Below, piece by piece: positions 35,026 to 45,934 of a DNA stretch of 64,000 nt. Location: contig BCIA01000003.1 of the NCBI GenBank assembly GCA_001599815.1, forward strand, positions 5,309,598 to 5,373,597. The letters are read 5' to 3'. The notes under the pieces were generated by a model. That model ran no database searches. It worked only from the letters and a program-made list of their open reading frames with translations, and was not told the origin of the DNA. The position numbers were made by a program, and so were the translations under genes. Numbering within the stretch: position 1 is the stretch's first letter; every line of letters starts with the position of its first letter. The stretch comes from Furcasterigmium furcatum. Its lineage: Eukaryota > Ascomycota > Sordariomycetes > Glomerellales > Plectosphaerellaceae.

Positions 35026-38000
35026 ATGTCCCCGACTTCTTCCTCCTCTCCCTCCCGAGACCCTCGACAGAACATCACCGACGACAACAACGACGAGCAT
35101 GCACATCATCCCGGCCTAACGTCTCCGGCAGCCAGGCCGGCGCATCCCTCCCGCGACCACTCGGCTCTGCGCGAGTCCCTCCAGAACCCGGGGCTGCACA
35201 CGATCGAGTCCGTCGACGACCACCGAAGACAGCCCCCCATGGCCTCCGATACAAGCGCCGTCCAGGCCGGCCCCGATGCCTCGCCCGACCTCCAGCCCAA
35301 GGCCTCCATGCCCATCTACCGCCCCAAGAAGAGCAAGCGCGTGCAATGGCTCGACAGGAAAGATGCCGTGCTCCAGTCCGCCGGCAAGGTCTACCAAAAG
35401 GTTGTCATCGAGACCATCTTGCGACAGAAGCCGCTGCCCCCGAGCGTCGACGGCAGACACATCCCGCTCTCCGCGACGCGCGATCGAGGAGACTTGCTCA
35501 TTGACGATCGTTCCCGAAAGCCATACATCAACAACTTCATTCGCTCGAGCCGCTATACCATCTGGGACTTCCTCCCGAAACAGCTCTTCTTCCAGTTCAG
35601 CAAGCTCGGCAATGCCTACTTCCTGTCCATTGCCATCATGCAGATGATCCCCGGCCTGAGTACCACCGGTCAATGGACCACGTTAGCGCCCCTCATGGCC
35701 TTCGTCGCCCTGTCCATGGCCAAGGAGGGCTATGACGACTACCGAAGATACATGCTCGACAAGGCCGATAATCGCAGCGAGACAACCGTGCTGGGAAGGG
35801 ACCTGAACATGTTCAAGCGAGCGAAGAAGGGCAAGAAAAAGAGCGAGGGTGACGAGAATGCCGGTATGCCAATGCGCGACCTCGGAGAATCGGCGCATCC
35901 TGCCACTGATGGCGACTGGTCAACGGTGCAGTGGCAGGATGTCAAGGTCGGCGACATCATCCGCCTGCGAAGAGACGACTCCGTGCCAGCGGACATCGTC
36001 GTCCTGCACGCCACGAACCCCAACAGCGTCACGTACATCGAGACCATGGCCCTGGATGGCGAGACGAACCTCAAGGCGAAGAGGGCCTCCCCCCTGCTCG
36101 CGGAGCAGTGCAGCACCATGCAGGGCCTCAAGGCCTGCGAAGCGACAATCGTCTCCGAGGACCCCAATCTCGATCTCTACCGCTACGATGGCCGCGTGCA
36201 GGTCAAAGAGGAGATGATGCCCCTGTCGCTCACCAACGTCGTGTACCGCGGGTCCACGATCCGCAACACCGCCGAGACGATTGGCCTCGTCGTCAACACG
36301 GGCGAGGAGTGCAAGATCCGCATGAACGCCCACAAGCACGTCCATGCCAAGGCCCCGGCCATGCAGTCCGTTGCTAACCGCTGCATCCTCTGGCTCGTCT
36401 TCGTCCTGCTCTGCCTCAGCGGTGGCTTGACGGCCGGCTACTTCATGTGGAGAGACCCAAACGAGATCCTGGCCTGGTACCTCTCCGGGACCACCCTGAC
36501 CGTGCGGGAGGTCCTGGTCGCCTACATCATCATGTTCAACACCCTCATCCCGCTGTCCCTGTACATCAGTCTGGAAATCATCAAGGTCATCCAGTTCTAC
36601 CTCATGGGCGATGTCGAAATGTACGATCCCGTCACGAATACACCCATGGTCGCAAACACCACCACCATTCTGGAGGACCTGGGCCAGGTCAACTACGTAT
36701 TCTCCGACAAGACGGGCACCCTGACGGAGAACGTCATGCGCTTCCGCAAGATGAGCGTCGCCGGTACTGCTTGGCTGCACGACATGGACGTGGAGAGGGA
36801 CGAGATCGCGAAGCAGCGGCTTATCGAATTGGCGCGAAAGAAGCGCAAGGGGAAGTCCAAGCAGTCGAAAAAGCCCGAAACGGACACTGCTGCCCTTCCC
36901 CGACCTTCCATGTCCTCGGCAAAGTGGAAGTCGTCTCACCCCAACCCTGACGGCACCAGCGAGCCGGAGCTCAAGACGGAAGAGCTGCTCGATTACCTCC
37001 GGCGCAAGCCCACGACAGCCTTCTCGAAGAAGGCGAAGCACTTCCTCCTCTGCCTCGCCCTCTGCCACACATGCATCCCGGAGACCGACGAGCGAGGAAA
37101 GATCGAGTACCAGGCCGCCTCGCCCGATGAGCAGGCACTGGTCGAAGCGGCCAGGGACCTCGGGTACATCATGATCGACCGCCCCAACCAGCAGATCATC
37201 CTCAACCTGCCGGGCCCCGACGGCACCACGATACAAGAGAGCTACCAGGTCCTGGACGTGATCGACTTCACGAGTAAGAGGAAGCGAATGTCCATCATCA
37301 TCCGGATGCCCAACGGCAGGATCTGCGTCTTCTGCAAGGGCGCCGACAGCATCATCCTGCCCCGCCTCAAGCTGGCACACATGGCCCAGGAGAAGCAGCA
37401 CGCCGTCGAGGAGAAGGCAAAGCACCGCCGCAGCGCCGAGCAGGAGAGGCAGCGCATGAGCGGCGCGGGCAGTCCCCGTGAGAGCATGACCATGCCCCGG
37501 TCGTCCTTGTCCAGGAGGCAGAGCGGGTTCCGGACGTCGGTTGACGGGCATCGCCGGGACAGCACCTTTGCCGACCCGAGCCCCTGGAGCCCGATAGAAG
37601 CAGACGAGGACCACCAGTTCCAGACGCCCCTAGAGAGCCCTAGCGGGTTTGAGCCGCGGGCCAGCATGGCGCTGTCAGCCCATGAGGCGACCCTGGATAG
37701 CCTGGTTGACGAGTCGGCGGCGCATAACGATGGCGTCATCTTTGAGCGCTGCTTCCAGCACATTGACGACTTCGCAAGGGAGGGCCTGCGCACGCTGCTC
37801 TACGGCTACCGGTATCTCGGCGAGGAGGAGTACGGGAAGTGGAAGAAGATCTACTCGGACGCCACGACCAGCCTCGACAATCGCCAGGACAAGATTGAGG
37901 CTGCTGGTGAGCTGATCGAGGAGAAGTTCGATCTCGCCGGCGCCACGGCTATCGAGGACAAGCTGCAAGATGGCGTGCCAGACACGATCGAGAAGCTGCA

Positions 38001-39687
38001 CAGGGCTCACATCAAGGTGTGGATGCTCACGGGCGACAAGCGCGAGACGGCCATCAACATCGCGAACTCGGCTCGACTGTGCAAGCCCTTCTCGGAGATG
38101 TTCATCCTGGACGCGACCACGGACCGGCTGGTGGAGAAGATTTCTTCCACGCTCACCGAGGTGGCCAAGGGCATGCTTCCTCATACGGTCGTCGTGGTCG
38201 ACGGACACACGCTCAGTGTCATCGATAAGGACGAGACAGCGTCGTACATGTTCTACGAGCTCGCGGGACGCGTCGACTCAGTCATTTGCTGCCGCGCTTC
38301 ACCCTCGCAAAAGGCCAACCTCGTCAAGCGCATCCGGCGTCAGGTCCCCTCGTCCCTGACCCTTGCCATCGGTGACGGCTCCAATGATATCGGCATGATC
38401 CAGGCGTCGCACGTTGGCATCGGTATCTCAGGTCGCGAGGGCCTCCAGGCGGCACGTATCGCAGACTACTCCATCGCGCAGTTCCGCTTCCTCCAGCGCC
38501 TGCTCTTCGTCCACGGCCGCTGGAACTACCTGCGCACGGGCAAGTACATCCTGGCGACATTCTGGAAGGAGATCGTCTTCTTCCTGCCGCAGGCCCACTA
38601 CCAACGCTTCAACGGATACTCGGGCACCTCGCTGTACGAGAACTGGAGTCTGACGGTCTTTAACACATTCTTCACCTCGCTGCCCGTTATCTTCCTCGGC
38701 GGCTTCGAGAAGGACCTCTCGGCCGAGACGCTGCTCAAGTACCCGGAGCTGTACACCTTTGGCCAGCGCAACGGCGCCATCAACTTGCGCCTGTACATCG
38801 GCTGGACGCTCATCGGCATTGCAGAGTCGTTCCTGATATATTACCTGATGTGGGGGGTGTATGAGAAGCTGCCCTTTGACGAGGACACGTCGCTGTACGC
38901 TCTGGGCTCGGTGCCGTTCAACGTGTGTGTCGTGTTCATCAACCTGAAGCTGCTGTAAGTCGGACCCCGTGACCCCGTGGAGCGAGCAATAGCTGACCCC
39001 ATTCCCCCCAGCCTTCTCGAGATGCACACGAAGACGGTCATCGCGGCCATCGGCCTCATCATCTCCATCGGCGGGTGGTATGTATGGAACATGCTGCTGT
39101 CGGGCACCTTCGAAGCGACGTACCGCCTGTACCAGATCCGGCGGGCGTTCCTGGACAACTTCGGCCACACGCTCAACTTCTGGGCCGTGAGCCTCGTGAT
39201 CCTGGGCGCGTGCATGGTCCTCGAGCTGCTCTGCAGCGCCCTCCGGCGCGTGTACTTCGCCAGCGACGTCGATCTGCTCCAGCGCATGGAGCGGCAGGAG
39301 AAGAAGGACGCCAAGCGCGCGGCGAAGGGGCTGGGCGCGACGCACCCGGAGGCCGGACACGCGCAGCGGGCCGACGAGGAGTTGCCGGCCAAGGACGTCG
39401 ACACGCCGGGGCCGGGGCAGGCGTCGACGAGGACGTCGCAGCAGTACCTGCGGCACTCGCCGGGGCGGGACGGCGGGCGCACGGCGACGCCGACGTCGGT
39501 GTTGAGGGAGGAGGACAGCAGCGTCGACCCGTTCGAGAAGGGGTACGGGCCGACGAAGAAGAAGCCGCTGAGCGTGGTGACGCGCTGGCAACGCGGCGGC
39601 GGCGGCCGGGAGGGCGACGAGGGCGAGGTGATCACCAGCCCGATCGAGCTGAGGACGCCTCCGGGCGACGGCGGGAGGAGGACATGA
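35026..39687 (+). CDS. P4-ATPase phospholipid flippase, Dnf3-like
   Basis: Two exons (35026-38954, 39012-39687) give 1534 residues. Motifs in order: FLPKQLFFQFSKLGNAYFL and QMIPGLSTTGQW in the first membrane pair; DGETNLK in the actuator domain (about 344); PLSLYISLEIIK in M4; the phosphorylated Asp in DKTGTLTENVMRF (about 561); TSKRKRMSIIIR nucleotide binding; MLTGDKRETAINIA; GDGSNDIGMIQ in place of the usual GDGAND-V; and IADYSIAQFRFL. Eight further C-terminal membrane segments lead to a charged tail with an Arg/Gly-rich end. P4-ATPases move aminophospholipids to the cytosolic leaflet of Golgi and plasma membranes, usually with a Cdc50-type partner. QMIPGLSTTG and SIAQFRFL point to the Dnf3 branch over Dnf1/2 or Drs2. 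A long Ser/Arg insert (about 800-900) sits in the nucleotide domain. Confidence 0.9.
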
Positions 39688-40407
39688 TACCCCCGGATGT
39701 AGCTACTTGGGCGCGTGCGTGCCTGTCTGTCTTTTTTTGGTTACATATTCCCTTAGAGCGACCTAGAGTGAGAAGAATTGAGGTGTCTGAGTGAGTTTGT
39801 GCATCGGTGAATCTCGTCCGTGCTGCCTGTTCCCTGCTTTCACCCGAGTCATTCGGGACCCTGGTGATGTCTGCCTCGAAATCTGCCTCAAGCAAGCAAG
39901 CGACTTCTTCGTATAGCTGAGCCTCTCTGATGTGTCAACCTCGTCCGTATCCTCCCGATGTGAAACCTTGGAGTTTTGGTAATAGCGCTGTGGTGAGGAC
40001 ACTTGTCCTCACACCTTGCACTTTGTGTAGTCGGAGACGAGTCCGACTCGGGTGGCTTTTCCAGGCTGCCGTATTCCGGGAGCGGCCGTTGGAGGGCGGA
40101 TGTTCAGCTGTCAAGCCACCGGTCTTGGCGAATGACCCGGCAAGCTTTAGCAACGAGGGGGAGAAGCTGGTTCACGACTAGGACTAAGCGAGGATGTGAC
40201 GTTACGGACGGTGTCTTATTAGATGGTTGGGGGTGGTTTCTGTATATAGAAGCTTCTCTGTCTTCGTTGTCTGGTAGCCCGAGATTCAGCTCGACTCATC
40301 ACCACTTACACCGACTTCATCTCTTACTTACCACTTACACCTTTCTGAGAGAACCTCACACAGTCAGCACATATCGCCATCAGAGCCTCTCCCTCACAAC
40401 AACCGCA
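39688..40407. other. Intergenic region
   Basis: About 720 bases between two plus-strand genes; a T-rich stretch at about 39729-39740 may be part of the flippase 3' end. A TATA element for the oxidoreductase lies at 40243-40250. No coding signal. Confidence 0.55.
40243..40250 (+). promoter_or_regulatory. TATA element of the MDR oxidoreductase gene
   Basis: TATATAGA about 160 bases before the ATG at 40408, followed by an A/C-rich leader free of ATG for most of its length. Distance is within the fungal range. Inferred. Confidence 0.45.
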
Positions 40408-41585
40408 ATGGCTCCCCCAGCAACATCCCGCGCTTGGGTATTCACAGCCCGCGGCCCTCCCGCCTCGGCCCTCACCCTCACGACCGAGAGACAAACACCG
40501 ACCCTGCCCCCGGCTCTCCCCCTCCCCAAGGACGCCCCGACCCCCGAGGAATGGATCCTCGTCAAGACCGCCTACGCCGGCCTTAACCCCGCCGGCCTCT
40601 TCCACATCGCCCTCCTCCCGGCCTTCGCCCGCGCCAAGACCTCCATCCCGGAGCTCGATATGTCCGGCACCGTCCTCGACGTCTGGGCCCCCGACGCCGC
40701 CCCCGAGGCCACGCGGTTCAAAGCCGGCGACCGCGTCGCCGCCTTCCTCCCCGTCTCGCACATGTGGCCCACCGGCACGGGCGCGCTGGCCGAGTACGTC
40801 GCCATCCCCGCCAAGTACGCCGTCCCTGTGCCGGCGGGCGTGTCCCTCCGCGACGCCGGGGCGCTGCCCCTCGCGAGCCTGTGTGCCAAAGCCATCGTGG
40901 ACGGTGCCAAGCTGAAGGAGGGCGGGCGCGTGCTCGTGAATGCCGCGGCGGGCGGGATCGGGAGCTTCGCGATCCAGATGGCGCGGAACGCTGTGGGGAG
41001 CAGTGGCTTTGTTGTTGGGATCTGCTCGGGGAGGAACGTCGAGCTCGTCAAGAGCCTCGGCGCGGAGGAGGTGAGCCAGGCAGCCCTAATAGTACTCCCT
41101 GGAACCGTGCTAATATTCCCCAGGTCATCGACTACACGACCTTCAACCCCCTTTCTGCAGAGCTCAAGGCGCGGTACGCCTCGGCGCCCTTCGACGCCAT
41201 CATCGACGCGATCGGAATCCAGGACATCTACGCCAACTGCACGCCCTATTTGACGGAAGACGGCGTCTACTCGGCCATCGGGCTCAAGGCCGGGTCCTTC
41301 TCGCTGTTGAGCTTCGTCGGGGTCTTCGCCCGGATGCAGGTCAACGCACTCTGGCCGCGGGCGACGTGGCTCGGCGGCACAGGGCGCACGTGGAAGGGCG
41401 CGACGGTGATGGGCGCGACGGTGGAGGAGATGGCGGCCATGGTCGCGCTGGTGGCTGAGGGGAAGATGAGGGTCGTCGTCGGGAGCGAGTGGAGGATGGA
41501 GGATGTGCAGGAGGGGTATAAGATTCTGCAGAGCGGGAGGACGACGGGGAAGATCGTGATCAAGATCGATGCGGAGGCGGAATAA
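40408..41585 (+). CDS. Zinc-independent MDR-family (quinone) oxidoreductase
   Basis: Two exons (40408-41070, 41124-41585) with a phase-0 intron give 374 residues. The GroES-like N-terminal half includes LVKTAYAGLNPAGL and FKAGDRVAAFLP, and the Rossmann half carries VLVNAAAGGIGSFAIQMA (NADPH-binding Gly pattern) and AKAIVDGAKLKEGGRVLV. The C-terminal RTTGKIVIKI is the standard end of this family. The zinc-binding cysteines of alcohol dehydrogenases are absent, so this is of the quinone oxidoreductase/enoyl reductase type. The natural substrate is unknown; such enzymes reduce alpha,beta-unsaturated carbonyls or quinones with NADPH. No targeting signal is evident. Confidence 0.87.
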
Positions 41586-41854
41586 GGCGAGGTAGACCGG
41601 GGGAGGAATCTCTGCTCTGGGGGGCTTGGTGTATGATTAGGACCATCTCGACTTTTAGCGTAGCGAACATATTGGATGATAATGGAATGTGATTCACAGG
41701 TTCTTCCGTTGGAATTTTGCCCCTGGACAGAGGGGGATGTTGGTGTTAGTTGAGTAGGCAGAACCAGAACCGCTGAATGTACATGTTGAGAGTGAGGTTA
41801 GACAAGACTGCCAGGGCAGCAATAGTGTGCTTCATATTGCCGAAACAGGCATCT

Positions 41855-43034
41855 CTACAAGTCCTTCATTACGTCCCCAACTGCCCTCGCCGCCAGCCGC
41901 TTCCTCTGCTCCTCCGGCAGCCCTGCGCTCATGTCCCTAACCGCCTGCAGCTTGCGCATCATTTCCTCGAGCTTCTCAACTTCCTTCTCATCCAGCTCGG
42001 GATTCTCCTCATCTTTCCCCTCCTTGGTCTTCGGGCTTGCCGAAGCCCCGGCGGCGTCGTCTGTCACGTCCTTGTCATCCTGGTCCAGGCCCCAGATGGC
42101 CTTTTTCAATCCCTCAAAATCAGTCCTGTCGAACCCGAATTCCAAGCTCTCGGGATCCAGGTCCTCGTCGGCATCCTTCCCCTTCTTCCCCGTCTCGTCA
42201 TCGTCAAAATCGGAGTCCAGCTCTCCAGTGTCGACCTGGTCCCAGTCGTTCGACTCCAGGGCCTCCAGCACGCGGGCAATGCCCATCTTCTCTGCAAAAA
42301 GTCAGCAGGCCGCTCACAGACAGACCAAAAAAGACTCAAGCCCATGGGCAAGAGACAACGCAGCGCAAGGCGGGGAAAACTCACCCCCAAACTCGTTCTT
42401 CCCCTGATCCCTCTCGCCCCCTCGCACATGCACAAACTCCAGCCCGCTCTCCGCGCTCAGCTCCTCCCACTCGTCCGTCCCCCGCGCGCCGGCCTCGCCG
42501 ACGCCGATGGCGAGACTCACGCCGTCCCAGCTCCACCCGCCCAGCCCATCGCGGACGACCCTGCCGACCTCGCGGACCAGCGCGCGCGAGGCGTCCGCCG
42601 CGGCGGCGTCGACGGGGAAGACGACGGCGATGCCGCCCAGGACCTCGAGGACCTCCTTCGCCTCGGGCGAGAGGAAGGTGAAGGACCACTCCTCGGGGTC
42701 GGAGATGAGGTCGAGCCAGATGGGGAGGGAGGTGGTGTAGTAGGCCGTCTTGAGGGGGAGGAGGTGCGTGGTGCCGGCGAGGGAGGGGCCGGTTGATGTG
42801 GATGTTGTTGGTTCGGGGTGTGTTCCCGTGAGGTCTGGGAGGGATTAGTCTTGGTGCTGCGTTGCTGGCATGAGGGTGGCAGGTTGAGATGGCGATGTCA
42901 AGTTGAAGATGAGATGACGAAGCACGATGGCTTTCCGGTTTCATTGGGGGCGTACCTTTCAACACCCGACTGAGGACCTGTGACTGGTCTTCCAAGGTCA
43001 CGGCCAGGACACGGCGGGGATTCGGGATCTCCAT
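41855..43034 (-). CDS. Adaptin-binding p34 (AAGAB/Irc6-like) protein
   Basis: Three exons (43034-42956, 42834-42385, 42291-41855) give 321 residues with consistent phases. The start is MEIPNPRRVLAVTLEDQSQ, matching a small-GTPase-like N-terminal domain with degenerate nucleotide site. The C-terminal block GIARVLEALESNDWDQVD, the acidic linker and the final helix (LAARAVGDVMKDL) match the p34 adaptin-binding family. Family members (mammalian AAGAB, yeast Irc6) bind clathrin adaptor subunits and help assemble AP complexes. The gene is convergent with the oxidoreductase, with only 269 bases between stop codons. Cytosolic role expected. Confidence 0.8.
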
Positions 43035-43356
43035 GGCTAGTGGGTGATGTGATGTTGTGAGATGAATATTGTAAGATCCGTTGCGAGATTGGATGCTGAG
43101 TGATGAAGATCAGGGTCCAGTCCAGTCTCGGTGTGGCGGGGTAATTGCGGGGCGTCCATCGGTGGCAATACACCGAGACACCGAACTCACCGAAGCTACC
43201 CTCCAATATCACATATCAAACTCGAGAGAGACGGACGAGGTATATTCAAATCATAAGCCATACTCATAAATTGCTGACCGAGAGGAATTCCCATGCCAAG
43301 TTCAAGCAGACACCACCCCACCTACCCCATCATCAGGACTCGCGGCCTCGCATCGC
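43035..43356. other. Short intergenic region
   Basis: About 320 bases between two minus-strand genes. It must contain the p34 promoter and the 3' end of the next gene. Nothing else seen. Confidence 0.6.
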
Positions 43357-44613
43357 CTAACAATCTCCTCCCCATCCAAAGTGCTGGTTCACAGCATTCA
43401 TCGCCGTCACGCCCGCCCTGACAAAGTTCCCAACAGCACCAGCAGCCTGCTCGGCGCCCTGCTCAAACGCCTGCCCCTGCGCGCCCTCGGCGGAAATCAG
43501 ATCCCCCTGGTCCAGCGTCCCCTGCCTCCTCTCCATCACCGCCTTGCGAATCGCCCGCGCCCACATGTTGTACCACTGCTCCTCGCTGACGCTGACATAC
43601 TCCCTCCTGCCGCCGCGCTCGCCGCCCGCCCGGCGGGAGAACACCCACGTTGCCTCGATGACCTCGAACCGCTTCGTGCGGAAGTACAGCCACGGCCACG
43701 CGAAGACGAACAGCAGCGTGAAGACGAACAGCCAGCGCACCCAGGCCAGCAGGCGCCAGCGGTTCGTGCGCGCCTCGTTGTACACCTCGGCCTCGGCGTC
43801 GAGCACGGGGAAGCTGATGTCGAGGCGGCCGCGGTATCCGGTGGCGCGGACGAGGCCGTCGAGCTTCCTGCGGACGAGCTCCTCGTCGAAGCCGGCGACT
43901 TCGCGGCGCAGGAGGAAGGTCCTGAGGCCGGCGTGGCTGGCGCAGTAGCGGTGGCACCACTCCTCGAGGCCTGCCTTGCCTGCCTCGACGGCGCCGCCGC
44001 TGGCGCCGCCGAAGCCGGGTGCGCGGGTCGGGAAGACGGTGCCGCGGCGGACCTTGGCGAAGGGGTCGGGCGTGCGGATCTCGCACCAGGAGGTGCGGGT
44101 GTTGACGTTGCTGTAGAGGAAGGGGGTGAGCTCGAGCTTGACGTCGAAGTCGACGCGGGTCTCGGTCTGGGTCTTGCCGTCGCGCTTGACGGTCTCGGAG
44201 TGGGTGCCGCGGAGGTGGACGAAGGGGCGCGGGGGGGAGAGAGTGAGGGCCTCGATGTGGCGCTGGAGGAAGGAGGGGTCGGTGTCGAGACGGCGGTCGA
44301 TGTAGTATTCGTGGCCGGTGCCGTCCTTGACGTAGGGCGAGACAAGGCCGTCGGCGCGGAAGCCGGTGGCGGAGGGGACGAGGGGGTCGAGGAGGGGGGC
44401 CGAGCCGTCGGGATCGTCTGTGTAGAGGGGCGGGAGGTCGTCGTCGTGCAGCTCAGTCGGGTCCTCGTCGAAGAAGCGCTCCTGGGCGGCGACGTTGCTG
44501 TGGAGGGAGAAGGCGTCGTCCGAGGACTCGCCGAGGCGGACGGAAGGGGCCGTCTTGGAGTCTTTGGCGTCGGCGGGTGCAGCCTTGGGGCTGAAGGAGC
44601 CGGGCATGCTCAT
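43357..44613 (-). CDS. Conserved fungal membrane protein of unknown function
   Basis: One exon, 418 residues. The frame is open further up to 44646 but has no ATG there; the first ATG gives MSMPGSFSPKA. Residues 1-90 are disordered and acidic. A folded part follows (YYIDRRLDTDPSFLQRHIEAL, PFVHLRGTHSE, DFDVKLELTPFLYS), then a long hydrophobic segment at about 286-312 (WVRWLFVFTLLFVFAWPWLYF), followed by FEVIEATWVFSRR and an amphipathic tail with VGNFVRAGVTAMNAVNQHFGW. I recognise the pattern as a widely conserved mould protein, sometimes labelled as an ABC-transporter protein although it has no ATPase motifs. Function unknown; probably an integral membrane protein with one hairpin. Confidence 0.75.
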   Translation of the reverse strand: MSMPGSFSPKAAPADAKDSKTAPSVRLGESSDDAFSLHSNVAAQERFFDEDPTELHDDDLPPLYTDDPDGSAPLLDPLVPSATGFRADGLVSPYVKDGTGHEYYIDRRLDTDPSFLQRHIEALTLSPPRPFVHLRGTHSETVKRDGKTQTETRVDFDVKLELTPFLYSNVNTRTSWCEIRTPDPFAKVRRGTVFPTRAPGFGGASGGAVEAGKAGLEEWCHRYCASHAGLRTFLLRREVAGFDEELVRRKLDGLVRATGYRGRLDISFPVLDAEAEVYNEARTNRWRLLAWVRWLFVFTLLFVFAWPWLYFRTKRFEVIEATWVFSRRAGGERGGRREYVSVSEEQWYNMWARAIRKAVMERRQGTLDQGDLISAEGAQGQAFEQGAEQAAGAVGNFVRAGVTAMNAVNQHFGWGGDC

Positions 44614-45332
44614 GTTGGAGGCGGAGAGACGTCTCGGGGAGAACAAAGAAAGTGGTTGTGGTAGCGCTGATACAAGCTCAACGTCGTCTCAGCGGTCGTC
44701 CGCCGGTCGTGTCGTTGTGTTTCGGCCGCTGGGATGGAATATTCAAACAATGCCGATGAATTGCTTCAAAATCCTGCAGGCAGGCAGGCGGAGAAGAGGA
44801 GATGGACGTAAAAGAACGAGCCGGGCGGAGAGATTTCAGGCTATCACGGAAGATGGAGGAGGCGAGAGGCAGGCTGCAGCATTTTGGGACTCGGAGGGAG
44901 GAGTCAGTCGGTGTCTGATTGGCTTCGCCCCCCAGGTTGACAGGCTGACTGACTGGCTGGCGCTTGTTGGCTCCGTCCTGGGCGATTCCCGTGGCGGGTT
45001 GGCGGGCATTGATGCCGCCCACATCACTGGAACATCAATGCTGTTAGCGCCTGTAGTTGGGGCGGACCCCAGACCCTGAGACAGCCGGGCCTGGATGGGC
45101 AGCACGTGGCTCGCCCCACTTCCAGGGACTGGTAAGTGCGTACGATCCAAGATTTCACACTCACACACTACTTAGGTACCCGACCTTCACACGTTGGATG
45201 CTTGTTTCTTCAACCCTCGAAGCCAACTTGGCGTTCGCTCCAAGTCATCACAAGCCCAGTAAGCGCCCATCTTGAATTCCCGGAGAAAAGAGAGACAGAT
45301 CCTGTCTATTCTCCAAAGCTCGGCTCGTCCTT
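44614..45332. other. Intergenic region between minus-strand genes
   Basis: About 720 bases containing the promoter of the membrane-protein gene and the 3' end of the NLR gene. No coding signal or repeat. Confidence 0.5.
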
Positions 45333-45934
45333 TCACTCTTCCTCGTCCGTGTGCTGGCCCGAATCCTCCACCTCTGAACTCCCCGTACTCTCCCCGTCCC
45401 ACAGTCGCCTTTGTTCAAACTCGACAAACTGCGGTTCCAGGGCTAAGCTTTCTTGTCTGACAGCAACTGCTATGTCAGAGCGGCCCAGGCTATCCCATAA
45501 GTTGGCGAGCTGGGCCATTGCTTCTCGCGGGTTCCCATTGATCCTGTTCTGCTCCCACAACCACCGCCCCCATCCATCCTCCTTGACGCGGGCGCTGAAA
45601 TCCTCCGTCAGCCTGGCTATGGGGCTGAGGTCGCTGACTCTGCGAGTATCGAGGAGCAGCTGAGCAGTGCGCCAGTCACTCCTTGCGATGGCGGCGGACA
45701 GCGGCGTCTCGCCCTTATCGTTTGCGAAGTTGACATCGGCCTTGCCCATCTTGAGAAGCAGCTCAACAATCGTGTCATGGCCCCCGTGGCAGCAATATAT
45801 AGCGCTGTACCACTCGCCGTGCCTTCCGTCGAGCCTTTCCAGTTGATCTCAACCTTGCCAGTGTCGAGGAGTACCTTGACCGCCGCATCGGAGCTGTAGT
45901 AAGCGGCCCAGCTCAGAGGTCTCATACCGTCCCT
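45333..45934 (-). pseudogene. Disconnected ankyrin tail of the NLR gene
   Basis: Immediately after the TAG that ends the NLR frame, ankyrin-like coding sequence continues in the same frame (RPLSWAAYYSSDAAVKVLLDTG) to about 45786. Within the run of five G at 45785-45781 (minus strand) the frame shifts by one; from there another frame carries the expected continuation (VELLLKMGKADVNFANDKG, then LSAAIARSDWRTAQLLLDT) and an acidic C-terminal tail ending at 45333. Two independent lesions in otherwise coding-like sequence indicate a lost C-terminus, or base-call errors. No intron with usable splice sites removes both. Confidence 0.65.

Noticed and set aside
35920..37614. 564-codon antisense frame across the flippase gene
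   Set aside because: Shadow frame of the P4-ATPase; no domain or splice evidence.
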